A stretch of DNA of 64,000 nt from Macrocystis pyrifera (Eukaryota > Sar > Phaeophyceae > Laminariales > Laminariaceae), in contig JASSKH010000029.1 in the NCBI GenBank assembly GCA_031763025.1, positions 806,001 through 870,000 on the forward strand, in the 5' to 3' direction. The notes below the pieces were generated by a model, which was not told where the DNA came from, ran no database searches, and worked only from the letters and a program-made list of their open reading frames with translations. The first letter of the stretch is position 1, and each line of letters begins with the position of its first letter. A program made the translations under genes and the position numbers. Below, one piece after another: positions 22,534 through 32,706 of the stretch.

Positions 22534-24014
22534 GTGAGTGGGGGGTCCTCGTTTTTGTCGTCTCTTCCAAGCTTGTTCTGCGCTTGCAACCCCTGGATCG
22601 TGTTGCTTATATAACATCATCTGATCGTCTGATTCATGATTCAGTACGAGTATAGATAGGGTTTCCTTGGGAAAAACGGAAAAAAACCCATGTCTGGGTG
22701 CTTAACGGAAACACCAAACGACCTAGTAAGAGTTTCCTTTTTCTTTCTCTGGTGTTCTTTATAGCGGAGCAAGTGTGTTTGTTTGTGTTTTGGTTAATAT
22801 CTCTGTTCTACACCCCTCGCGTAGCTCCCGAACCTACAATCTGCGAAAACCTGCGCACTCTCTTGTGCGTTTCCTTTCTTGCTTTCTTGCTTTCTTGCTG
22901 GAGCTGATTGCTTTTCTTCCATTTATAATTTTGAAATATTTTCGACTTCGCTTTCGGCTTGTGGACGTCGAGTTGTTTTTTTCATCCTTATTTCTATTTC
23001 TTCCTGGGTAGGTATTATAGTATGCGGTCTCCTCGGTTTCGACAGGAATGGCAACTTGTAAAGCGTACCGCATATACCTGATACGTACGTGCGAGGACCG
23101 CACTTTGTGTGTTTTTTTTTAATCCGAGGTGAGATGTACTTCAGTATCATGTGTTTTACTCTTTGCTTGTGTTTCATTTCTACCGAGGTATTCTTCCATA
23201 CCAGACAGAGTTATTGGAGCCTGTCCTGCGACCACAACATGCATTGCCTTGTGACGATGAGTTAATGTGAGAACAACAACAACAACACCTCTTCCCTGGG
23301 CCAATGTGAACATAAAATGAAACCTCTGGACGAACCCGAGAAAAGCGAGTTTTTTGTAATAATATTTATTTGTTGTTTACTTAAGCTTAGCAATCCATAC
23401 CCTGTCCGGGTCTCGAAAATGGGTAAAGGGCTGTCGGCATACAGTAGTTGCTTCTTAGACCCCTGGAAAATCTGGTGGTATTAAATATTGGCTTGGCCGT
23501 ATCTCTCGTTTAAAAAGCACCTTGTGGGTTACTAAAAAAATCATAATGAATACTTATAATAATGTGGGGAGGACCCCCAGCCAGGTTCGACTCCACATGT
23601 ATGTCTGGCACTTCCCTTTCTTGGAGGGTAGCGTGTTGGACACGCCAGATTTTGGTGTAGGATCGGTACCGACGATCCGACGAAACGACCATCAACAGTG
23701 ATGGAGAGGAAGAGAGTGTGTGAGGCACGGGCCTCGCGTTCCAATCTGCAGTGGTTACTTGTCATTGAACCAATATCACTGCTGACGACATCTCTGCTGA
23801 TTGGGTGTCTGGGGTAGAGGGCAGTAAGTTCATCGACCAGCTGACAGCTAGTAATGTCGTGGGGGGGACGGATGGTGGGTCGATGAGAAGGAAAGGATTG
23901 GTGAAAAAATGCCTACTCCATATCGTCTCGGTGTCTACACAGCTCGCCTTTTCGAGGAGGGTATCGCGATCTAGACTCCAGCTTAGGAGTAGTCAATTAT
24001 CGAGAAGGAGCAGA
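22534..24014. other. Presumed intron start and unassigned sequence
   Basis: Begins with the donor of the signal-peptide exon. A TTTCTTGC-type pyrimidine repeat lies near 22,880-22,905. No acceptor-exon pair could be assigned with confidence. Confidence 0.4.
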
Positions 24015-24320
24015 AGGGGGGGAGATGACAGGCCCACACCGATGGCGTGAGGATGGGGCTTGGATGCGGCATAATAAGATTAAGACTCAAAAGTAACGAG
24101 CACATCGATGTAGGAGGGAGCAAAGACAAGAAATAGAGTATCGTAGATAAAGCATTCAAGGAAGTAGACAGAAGATAGATAGACCTTGAGCATAGGTTAT
24201 TTCCTTCGTGTCCGGGGATTTCTTCTTTCAGGAATGTTTTGATCGGTCAACGGTAAAACCCGATGATCATGTTGCACACTGTCGGATGGCAAGCCTAGCA
24301 AGAATAATAACAATAATAAT
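24015..24320 (+). repeat. Dispersed repeat F, copy 1
   Basis: Shares with the reverse complement of 31,780-32,092 the phrases 'cccacaccgatggcgtg', 'aggagggagcaa', 'gtagataaagcat', 'cttctttcaggaatgttt' and 'tgtcggatggcaa', in the same order over about 300 bp. The two copies lie on either side of the young Ty3 element in opposite orientation. No coding content recognised. Confidence 0.7.
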
Positions 24321-25468
24321 ATTACTACAAATTTTAATATTGCATGAAAATAAAAACTGAATGAGCTCCGAGTTACCAGAGACAACCTAGAGCGCGGAAA
24401 ATATTCGAACCAAAACAACGAAAAGGTCTGAAAACACTTCGCTGCCTACTAAAGCACCACACGCAGGGCTAAATACCATCCCCACTCACTTTTGCTGCGG
24501 CGGCGACATTATTAGTCGTACGAGCACGCTGCTGCTTTTTGCTAGCAGTGTGGAACAGGCGATATCTTCCGGAAATAGTCCTGACTAACGCCAGGTGACC
24601 TCTCACGAAAGAGCTACGTACTTAATGTAACTCCGTCCCATCGCCCAGCAGTTTCATATGCATGGTATGTAGAATGTGTACACGTCGAACCATATTATTA
24701 TGGATAACAACCGAGCTTGTTGTAAACCCCCGACCCACGACCCAAGATCAGCCGCATTACCTCTTCGGTGCTGTGTGGAGACATGATGATTATAGTAGCA
24801 GTGGTACAGTATGTTGCTAGTAGGAACAAGGTGGTGCTGCTTCTGGTCCATCAGTGGTGGGCCCGGTCTCTACCATCGCAACGGAGTTCTGTCGCAGGTA
24901 ACTGTTTACAGCAGCTTCACACGAACGCAACAACCCCTTCAGAATCATCGAGGTCCCTCGAACACCACACGTAAGTCAAGACAAGCCTCACTCACCATCT
25001 TGATGCGCCGGCAACACATGACCATTGATTCAGTAGTATAGTTCTGTTCAATTTTTTTTGTTCTGGATTTCAGCGACGAGTGCGATAACTGCTGAATCCG
25101 TTTACGCTGTCTGCCGCCGCTGTCGATGATAAAACAGAGAAACACGAGCAGAGGCATCTTGACAACGTGGTAATGAGCGACGAACGGCTGTTGTCGGGCT
25201 ATTCGATCCCACATCAAACGGTGGCAGTTGTTCCCGATGAGATTGTACTGGAGAACGCAAAAAAAAAACGGATATTTCATCAACATGCCACTACGTAGAT
25301 GTATATTTTTTAATGGTCAATCAAGGAGGCGCAGCATTTACTTTCGTTATTACTGGGAAAAACCTCCGTACTGGAGAAAAAATATCCAGACGCTCGACAC
25401 GGGGAAACCCTACTATGCGAATCCTGGCTAATAATTGCTCTGTTGAAATCGGCTGTGACCAATGTAGT
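24321..25468. other. No gene supported
   Basis: A possible short exon at 24,896-24,971 (CGCAG acceptor, GTAAGTC donor) was considered but has no homologue or motif. Nothing else seen. Confidence 0.4.
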
Positions 25469-25586
25469 CTATTTACGGGGGACCATATTAAATATGACCT
25501 GGTCCGGCACCCACAAAAATATATATATATTCTTACCTATTTTTACTAACAACGTTTGGTCCTTTTTACTGTGGTCCCCCGTAATA
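25469..25586 (+). mobile_element. MITE copy 8
   Basis: 'ctatttacgggggaccatatt' to 'tactgtggtcccccgtaata'. The centre has an expanded 'atatatatat'. Diverged but complete. Confidence 0.8.
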
Positions 25587-26070
25587 TATAGTAGAAGTAG
25601 GTAGTAGGTGCTGTTCACGCCTTGTCTCGATCTTCGTACGCAATTATCATTACCTTCTTCGTGCATCATAATAGCCGGCAACGAGGCCAACTAATCCGTG
25701 CGCTGTTTCCTATTCGTGTAGCACCTTGCTGGCCCGTCCCGACTCCACCGGGGGCTGCCTCGGCCGTGTGCTCGGCATCCTGTTTCGTGGGGGCGTGCTA
25801 TTTCGTTTTTTTAGTGGTACAACTTCCTTGTTCCGATATCAAGTGCCTACTCATATACATACATATACAAGCCAGATCACGCATCTGTCTTCGTAGTAGG
25901 GAGTTTTATTTTCCATAATAAGATGTGTGGATCAACGCATAGCTTTGTTTCCCTCACTTCTGATGTGTCTAACTCTAATAAAGTTTAAATCGAGGGAAGG
26001 TCGCTGTTTCCACCAGTATCGTTTGATTTCTGTTATTTTACGTCTGTGTCAAGCTTTCGATGCTGCTGCT
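25587..26070. other. No gene; insertion site of Ty3 element at its end
   Basis: No exon supported. The final TGCT (26,067-26,070) is the 5' target-site duplication of the element that follows. Confidence 0.5.
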
Positions 26071-26302
26071 TGTAGCCAAAAGATACCAAGCCGTGGAGGT
26101 TTCAGTGTAATCGCATGTGTGAGTGGAGCAGTGGCCGGGGATCCTGTGTGATGTCCCCTAGCCACCTGGCTCGTGGTCCGATGAGGATCACTCCGTGATA
26201 ATACAAGCTCTAAGAACAAGACTTACTGAGTGCGAGGCCAGCGAGACTGGTGGAGTCCCTCGCTGGAAGCCCTCTTGCTGATATCATCTGGCAGAGGCCA
26301 TA
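26071..26302 (+). repeat. 5' LTR
   Basis: 232 bp, TGTAGCC...GGCCATA. Should hold the element's promoter, but no clear TATA box could be picked out. Identical by eye to 30,859-31,090. Confidence 0.92.
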
Positions 26303-26328
26303 ATATCTAGATATTCGCGGAACTTCTG

Positions 26329-29300
26329 TTGGAGGAGTTTTCGGCTGCGGAGTATTGGGTCACAGCTGGGAAGGCAGTTGGCCCGTTGGACGGATCGAAA
26401 CGGCTTGAAGCGCACAGCAGGGGAGGACGCTCCGGGAGCTGGAGGACGCACAGGTCAGGCGGCAGTTTCTCCGTTATTACAGTAGAGTCCAGGTGGACTG
26501 CTGTGGATTATGGCGCACACGGCAAGCACGCCGCTGGTGGTAGGGGAGTCTCTGACTCCACCGAAATACGGAGAGGTGTGGACCGAGCAGGCCTCTCGTG
26601 TTTTTTTTACGCAGCGTACCTCGATTATGAGGAACGGCTGCAGCTCGCCAACGCTCAGGGGGTGGTTCAGCACTCCAAAGTGAGCATGGGCCAGCTTATC
26701 CCCAATTACATTCATCGGTGTTTTGAGGGATTTTACAAGCATCAGACTACGATGACCGCCTCGGAGTTGTTGGACGCTGTTAGGCAGCACGCTGGTTACA
26801 CAACCACCAGCAACAGATTTGACACCTCGCGGGCGGCAGCGGACTTGCGTCGCGTTCTCTCAATGAGGCGCGATGAAAAGCAGGGCGGTGAAACATCCGT
26901 CAAAGACCGCGCGATGATGGTAAACTCCGCTATGGAAAAGTATTTTGCGGAGAATCACGCGGTGCATGCCATGTACCGCGCGCAGGACCGTTCGTGGTTG
27001 CCCGGACCGGCGGAATTTGTGAGCATGGCGTTGGTGGATGGCTTATGGCCTGTCGATCGCAGCGGTGAGTGTTTACGCGCTGATCTCTCTTTGCCAGGGT
27101 CGGTTGGTTCGCTGATGGCGCGTGTGATCCTTGATTCGGGGTCGGCGCTCACGTCCATCGGTGTCGGCTTACTTCAGCAGCTGTCTTCGCATTTCGGCGG
27201 CGCCGATCTGCAAATTCCGTTCGAAAATGGCCCGCAGCAGGCGAAAACCGCTACGGGTGTTTCAGTGATGGTCACGCACAAAACGGTGCCGATTGCCGTG
27301 AGTGTACGGACGCCGTGGGGAGCGGTGAAATTGGAGCCCATCACTTTCGCGGTCATGCCTGGTACAGATAACGTCGTTCTGTTTGGCATGGCTACCATGA
27401 AAGCTCTTGGCATCGACGTCTACCGTGAAGCTCTGGAGAAGCTTCGCCCTCGCGCAGTGCCGGTATCGACCGGTGTGGAGACTCCGAGTTACCTTGCGGC
27501 GCGCAGAGTGACGGTTTCCGTGCGTGCTTTTCAGACCGAGGCTACGGTGGATGCTCCGGAGGACAAGGCGGTGGAACATTTGGTCGACCGGGGGCCAGAC
27601 ATGTTCATGGATCCGGAGGAGGAGCGGACGGCCCGAGAACGGGCGTTGGAGGACAGCGTGCAGCAGGCAGAGCAGAGTGGATTAAGCGTCGGCGGAGCAA
27701 CCCGTTTGCGCGAAATTTTGGCTCGTCGCGTGGGAGCTTTTCGCCGTGCGCTGTGTGGTGATCCGCCAGCGCAAGTGGAGCCGATGCGAGTGCAGCTGAA
27801 GCAACAGGCGAAGCCTGTCAAGGCAACGCCACGTCGGTACGAACCGACGAAAAGGGACTGGCTCTCGAAGTGCATTGCTGCTTTGGTGTTTTTTGGCTTT
27901 GTCTACCACAACATCCAGGCGGTGTGGGCGAGTCCGGCGATGGCGGTGCCCAAGAAGGACTCTTTCCGTTTGGTGAGCGACTACTCGGCGGTGAACGCAC
28001 AGGTGGAGAAGTCCCCGGGCGTCATGCCCAACCATGAAGACATGGGAGATCTGCTGGGGGCGCGTTTCTTCGGCAAGCTGGACCTACTTCAAGGGTACTG
28101 GCAGATGCCTTTGGCTCCGGAGGCGCAAGACGTCTTCACCATGGCGACAAGCGACGGTTTGTTCACGCCTACCCGTGTTCCCCAAGGTGTTTTGAATGCG
28201 ACTTCTTATTTCCAAGGTGTCATGACTGAAGTGTTGCGTGGTTTGGATTGCAAAGTTTGGGTCGATGACGTTTTCTTTTTCGCAGACACCGAAGAAGCTC
28301 TTCTGCAGCTGCTTGATGACATTCTTGAACGCCTGGAGAATGTTGGACTGTTTGTCGCCGCCCACAAGTGTACCTTCTTCTCTCGTGAACTGGTCTGGTG
28401 TGGTAAGGTGTATTCCAATGGTGTCGTGTCCCATGACCCCGCTCGAGTGCAAGGTTTAAGTGAAATGCGTCGTCCCGAAAACGCTGGAGAACTAATGCAA
28501 TTCTTGCAGGCTGTCAACTGGTTGCGTACATCGTTACCACGTTTAGCGGAAACGGTAGCACCGTTACGTGATTTTTTGGAGGAGCTCCTTGTTGGGGCTA
28601 CACGTCGGACTAAGCGAGTGGCGCGCAATCGTGTCATCAAGGATACCGCGTGGACGGAGGATCGGGTGCGGGCGTGGAATGCCGCACGGGGTTTGGTGGC
28701 GCAAGCAGTGCCGCTTCATCATCCTCGTCCCGGGTGCGTTGTTTTGATGTTTCCTGACGCTTCTGATTTCCATTGGGGTAGTTTTCTCACCCAAGTGCCT
28801 GAACACGAATTTCGCAGTGGATTGGCGTTGGAAAGCATGTCTCACGAGCCTCTCGGATTTCTGAGTGGTTCGTTCACAGGTTCGCAGTTGCGCTGGGCGA
28901 CTGTCGACAAAGAAGGTTTTGCGATCGTTAATACGTTCCGGAGGCTCGAATACCTGCTTTGGGGTGGTGTTCATATCTTTACTGATCATCGAAACTTGCA
29001 GTACATTTTCAATCCGGAGAAGTGTGTCACGACGGTCACAAAGACCATGGCACAACGCCTAGAGAATTGGAAGGGTGTTTTAGGACAATACCGCTATGCA
29101 ATCGAACACATCCCTGGCGATCGAAACTGTTGGGGGGATCTGTTGTCTCGTTGGGTCAAAGTTCCTACGGTGCCTGTTCGTTCGGTTGCCGTGCACAGCC
29201 CATGTAATGCTGACGATTCGCTTCCCGCATTGGATGTGATTCGTGCCTCGCAACAAAGGTCTGTCGCTCGTATCGGCGTTGGTGTTCATGAATTTTCGAC

Positions 29301-30780
29301 AACCTTCGGTCAAGCTACCTTGGCCGATGATGGTTTGTTTCGTGTGCGTGTTGGGGTGCGTGACGTCTTGTGGATTCCGCCGGATGATCTTGCTCTTCAA
29401 ACTCGTTTGATGGTGTGCGCGCACATGCGCTCGGCTGGTCACCGTGGTGTGGCGCCGACTTTGTTTCGCCTGAAGGAATATTGTGTTTGGCCTCACATGG
29501 ATTCTCAGGTTCGCGAATTCGTTCGCCAGTGTTTGCACTGTGTAGACACGCGTGCAGGTGCACTCATTCCTCGTCCCTACGGAGACACGGTGCATGGTAC
29601 CGCTCCGGGAGAAGTGGTGCACTTTGATTTTTTGTATGTTGGCCACAGCGGGCCCGAAGGTAGCGATGGCCTGCCTGATGAGGATGGTTTCCGATATGTT
29701 TTGGTCATCATGGATGATTTGTCCAACTACGTGGCGTTGGAACCGGCCGAGGCTTGTACAGCCGAGGTCACAGCGAAGCATTTGCTAGCCTGGTGTAAGA
29801 CTTTGGGGGTGCCGCGTGTGTGGGTGAGTGATACCGCCACGCATTTCAAGAACAGGGTGCTTGCTTTGTTGAGCGACGCGTTGCACATCGAACATCGTTT
29901 GCTTGCTGTCGCTTACACGCCGTGGTCGAACGGTACGTGTGAACGCATGGTAAAAGAGGTGGTACGTGCTCTGCGTTCCATTCTGTCAGAACAGCGTCGT
30001 CAGGTTTCGGAGTGGGTTGATGTTTTGCCGGCCGCTCAGTGGGCCTTGAACACTTCGTTTCGTGAACGTTACCGAAGCACTCCGTACAGCGTGATGTTTG
30101 GGCGTGCTCCGCGTACCGATTTCTCGGCGCTCGTTTCTGAGTCTGATGGCAGGTGGAATGTGGACGTGATGAATGCTGACTTGTTGCGTGCGAACGTCCG
30201 TGAAGTCGTTGCAGAGCAGGAGAGATTTTGCGCCGATATTCGCGCAGCTGTTGCCGTGTCTCGCGACAACAAACGTAAACAGGCTCAGGGCCAGGTGGTG
30301 TTGCCAAAATTTGCGGTTGGTGATTTCGTGTTGTATGCTCGTGTTCGTCGGCAGGGTGTCACACCGAAATTGTTGTCCACATGGACTGGTCCGTGGCGTG
30401 TGGTAGCAGCTGATCATGATCATGTGTACTCAGTTCAGAACATCGTTTCTGGGAAGGTGCATCAAGCTCACGTGGCTCGTTTACGATTTTATGCGGATGC
30501 GACGTTGAACGTCACCGCTGATCTGAAGGATGTTTTCCAACATTCCTTTGCGCAGGGTGAATGCCGCATGAATGCTTTGGTGCATGTGGCCGAAGATGAT
30601 GCCAACGAGGTGATTGTCTTGGTCGATTGGGATGGTTTCGAAGCAGAGGAGCGCACGTGGGAGTCTTTGCGGTCGATTTATTCTGCTGCGCCTGAATTCG
30701 TCGTGAAGGAATTGCGCAAATTACGGATGACCCGTGCGCTCAAGATTAAAATTGCTTCAGAGTTCAGCATTGATTTGTGA
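26329..30780 (+). CDS. Ty3/gypsy Gag-Pol polyprotein with C-terminal chromodomain
   Basis: One frame of 1483 codons. A Gag-like region without any CCHC zinc knuckle fills residues 1-250. Aspartic protease follows, with active site LDSG at 268-271. Reverse transcriptase covers about 485-700: LDLLQGYWQMPL, then VDD at 645-647 in place of the more common Y/F-x-DD. RNase H covers about 800-940 (D810, E862, D886). The integrase zinc finger is H1032, H1038, C1068, C1071, and the integrase core has D1100, D1168 and E1205. A chromodomain-like end lies at about 1412-1462 (VLVDWDGFEAEERTWE). The frame opens just after a TAG at 26,308, and the first ATG is codon 120 (26,686). Translation therefore starts at a non-ATG codon, at 26,686, or after splicing. 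No frameshift separates gag and pol. All catalytic residues checked are present, so it may be active. Confidence 0.95.
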   Translation: MEEFSAAEYWVTAGKAVGPLDGSKRLEAHSRGGRSGSWRTHRSGGSFSVITVESRWTAVDYGAHGKHAAGGRGVSDSTEIRRGVDRAGLSCFFYAAYLDYEERLQLANAQGVVQHSKVSMGQLIPNYIHRCFEGFYKHQTTMTASELLDAVRQHAGYTTTSNRFDTSRAAADLRRVLSMRRDEKQGGETSVKDRAMMVNSAMEKYFAENHAVHAMYRAQDRSWLPGPAEFVSMALVDGLWPVDRSGECLRADLSLPGSVGSLMARVILDSGSALTSIGVGLLQQLSSHFGGADLQIPFENGPQQAKTATGVSVMVTHKTVPIAVSVRTPWGAVKLEPITFAVMPGTDNVVLFGMATMKALGIDVYREALEKLRPRAVPVSTGVETPSYLAARRVTVSVRAFQTEATVDAPEDKAVEHLVDRGPDMFMDPEEERTARERALEDSVQQAEQSGLSVGGATRLREILARRVGAFRRALCGDPPAQVEPMRVQLKQQAKPVKATPRRYEPTKRDWLSKCIAALVFFGFVYHNIQAVWASPAMAVPKKDSFRLVSDYSAVNAQVEKSPGVMPNHEDMGDLLGARFFGKLDLLQGYWQMPLAPEAQDVFTMATSDGLFTPTRVPQGVLNATSYFQGVMTEVLRGLDCKVWVDDVFFFADTEEALLQLLDDILERLENVGLFVAAHKCTFFSRELVWCGKVYSNGVVSHDPARVQGLSEMRRPENAGELMQFLQAVNWLRTSLPRLAETVAPLRDFLEELLVGATRRTKRVARNRVIKDTAWTEDRVRAWNAARGLVAQAVPLHHPRPGCVVLMFPDASDFHWGSFLTQVPEHEFRSGLALESMSHEPLGFLSGSFTGSQLRWATVDKEGFAIVNTFRRLEYLLWGGVHIFTDHRNLQYIFNPEKCVTTVTKTMAQRLENWKGVLGQYRYAIEHIPGDRNCWGDLLSRWVKVPTVPVRSVAVHSPCNADDSLPALDVIRASQQRSVARIGVGVHEFSTTFGQATLADDGLFRVRVGVRDVLWIPPDDLALQTRLMVCAHMRSAGHRGVAPTLFRLKEYCVWPHMDSQVREFVRQCLHCVDTRAGALIPRPYGDTVHGTAPGEVVHFDFLYVGHSGPEGSDGLPDEDGFRYVLVIMDDLSNYVALEPAEACTAEVTAKHLLAWCKTLGVPRVWVSDTATHFKNRVLALLSDALHIEHRLLAVAYTPWSNGTCERMVKEVVRALRSILSEQRRQVSEWVDVLPAAQWALNTSFRERYRSTPYSVMFGRAPRTDFSALVSESDGRWNVDVMNADLLRANVREVVAEQERFCADIRAAVAVSRDNKRKQAQGQVVLPKFAVGDFVLYARVRRQGVTPKLLSTWTGPWRVVAADHDHVYSVQNIVSGKVHQAHVARLRFYADATLNVTADLKDVFQHSFAQGECRMNALVHVAEDDANEVIVLVDWDGFEAEERTWESLRSIYSAAPEFVVKELRKLRMTRALKIKIASEFSIDL

Positions 30781-30858
30781 TTTGCCGCATGCGATTTCGT
30801 CTTGGTTTTTTGGTTTTGTCAAGCTCGTTCGTGTCGAGTGAACTCGCTTTGGGGGTGC

Positions 30859-31090
30859 TGTAGCCAAAAGATACCAAGCCGTGGAGGTTTCAGTGTAATC
30901 GCATGTGTGAGTGGAGCAGTGGCCGGGGATCCTGTGTGATGTCCCCTAGCCACCTGGCTCGTGGTCCGATGAGGATCACTCCGTGATAATACAAGCTCTA
31001 AGAACAAGACTTACTGAGTGCGAGGCCAGCGAGACTGGTGGAGTCCCTCGCTGGAAGCCCTCTTGCTGATATCATCTGGCAGAGGCCATA
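30859..31090 (+). repeat. 3' LTR
   Basis: 232 bp, identical by eye to the 5' LTR, followed by the TGCT target duplication at 31,091-31,094. Confidence 0.92.
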
Positions 31091-31779
31091 TGCTGCGTCG
31101 TTGAAAAGACGATGTTATTTCGTCACGCCGTATCCTAACGCATCATTCGAGCAGGTGTACATACCTATCTTTGCTGGAGGTATACGAACGTACAAGTTTT
31201 TCCACTATTATTGCAGCAATTGGTTGGTGTTGTTCCTGCTGTTCCACGAACAAGTAAGGGCCAACAATAGGTAGCAACGGCACCCTTAAGTAGGCCCATA
31301 ATAGGAGACGGCACAATAGCCAGATGGGAGAGATACCTGATGGTAATAATCGAAAGGGTTAGAGTCAGTATTTCAAGTACTTCGTGGCGCCAACTCTGAA
31401 AAACAACGTTCAAGAAAGGATAGATTGACGCATTGCGCCAGGTGGCACAACGTGTCCCGCATGGCAACATCGAGTTTTTGTTTTGTTTGTTGCTGGTACA
31501 TCGAACCTGAAATATGGTATTTTGTTTCTCATCCCCAAACACACGGCTTATTCCAAATGGATCTCTTGGCAATCAGTGCTGTCGCATGCGGGCTCGATGT
31601 ACGACCTACGTCTTCGGTTTCCAATGAAATCCGCGAAGCCAAGCAGGCGTCGGTCCACCGGGGCGAAGCCCCTCTTCTAGTGTTGAATACTCAGGGAAGG
31701 AAAACTGATTGGATGGTATACTATATAGATAGGTGGTATTCGATGCGTTTTGCCAGCTTTTTCGTTCCGAACGAGTAGT
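31091..31779. other. No gene supported
   Basis: No exon or repeat could be supported beyond the target duplication at its first four bases. Confidence 0.5.
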
Positions 31780-32092
31780 GCCCTGGATATTATTATTTTG
31801 ATTGCCATCCGACAACGTGTGCAGCATGTGCTTCAACGTTGATTACTCGAAACATTCCTGAAAGAAGAAAACCACGGAGATAAAGGAAACCTATGCAAAA
31901 GGGCTATTAAAAGCTACCTTCTACGCCTACGTCCCGCTATATGCTTTATCTACAGTACCCCATTGTTGTCCTTGCTCCCTCCTCCCGTCTCAAGATGTGC
32001 TCTTTAAATTCTATTCTTATGTCCTAAGTCGCCTCCATGCTCCATCCCCACGCCATCGGTGTGGGTCTGTCACCCCCAGGATATTGTCGAAG
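31780..32092 (-). repeat. Dispersed repeat F, copy 2 (inverted)
   Basis: Reverse complement of 24,015-24,320, with the same five shared phrases in order. Lies 0.7 kb downstream of the Ty3 element. Confidence 0.7.
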
Positions 32093-32599
32093 CGCAAAGA
32101 AAACAAACGAATAACGTACTACAAAATATATACGAAGTACAGCACCCTTAAGCTTGTCGTACTCGCAATGCATCATTATTGCGGCCGCTTGGTTGGCGTC
32201 AAAGGTAGCTTTTCGTCGGAATGCGTACAACATCGCAGGACAGGGTTATTTCCTACATGTACTCGTACGCCGTACAACGTAAGGCAGCGTGGGACGAAGG
32301 GTGGCAGAGGGGCAATGACTGTGCACCAACAGCAGTACAATTTACAAAACTTATCCGCCATGCTGACGCGACAAGACCAGGAAGGAGGAGATACACGCGT
32401 GCGCCCAGCACAATAGTGTTGATCTTAAGCGATCGCGCGCGAGTGTCTGTACAGGGTTAATCACGGGTACAGTGGAAACCTCGGAGGCGTGGTTATTTTC
32501 ACCCGTCCTTGCTTGGTTTTTTGCCGTTGAATACGATGCGCACGTAACAAAACAAGCCGGTTTCCAATAGTCACCAGTAATTATTTGCTCAAACCTGCC
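32093..32599. other. No gene supported
   Basis: Nothing recognisable. Confidence 0.5.
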
Positions 32600-32706
32600 A
32601 TAATTGGAACCATAGTAAATAGGACCAAATATTGTAAGTAAAAATAGTAAAATAAATAGTTTTTGTGTGTACCGTAGGTCCCATTTACCGTGGTCCTCCG
32701 TAATAT
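32600..32706 (-). mobile_element. MITE copy 9 (inverted)
   Basis: On the minus strand it reads 'attacggaggaccacggtaa' ... 'ttactatggttccaattatgg'. The centre order is reversed relative to the other nine copies, so the family inserts in both orientations. The outer G/C runs are eroded. Confidence 0.75.

Larger units (their letters stand above)
26071..31090 (+). mobile_element. Young Ty3/gypsy LTR retrotransposon, structurally complete
   Basis: Two 232-bp LTRs (26,071-26,302 and 30,859-31,090) read as identical, begin TGTAGCC and end GGCCATA. They enclose one long open frame at 26,329-30,780. TGCT stands directly before the 5' LTR and directly after the 3' LTR, a 4-bp target-site duplication. 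A short G-rich tract (GGGGG at 30,851-30,855) just upstream of the 3' LTR may serve as polypurine tract. No classical tRNA complement could be recognised after the 5' LTR. Identical LTRs and an unbroken frame point to very recent insertion. Confidence 0.93.

Noticed and set aside
23575-23600. Box B-like GGTTCGACTCC suggesting a tRNA
   Set aside because: The flanking bases do not form a T-stem and no box A lies at the right distance upstream.
24896-24971. Short exon candidate after the signal-peptide exon
   Set aside because: CGCAG acceptor and GTAAGTC donor are present and the phase fits the upstream exon. But the 25 residues have no motif and it ends in another phase, so pairing would be arbitrary.
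26190-26250. Hammerhead-like or box C/D-like sequence in the Ty3 LTR
   Set aside because: GATGAG followed by a 5-bp hairpin (ATCAC/GTGAT) recalls a hammerhead core. The conserved U after the first C and the GAAA box are wrong, and no closing stems were found.
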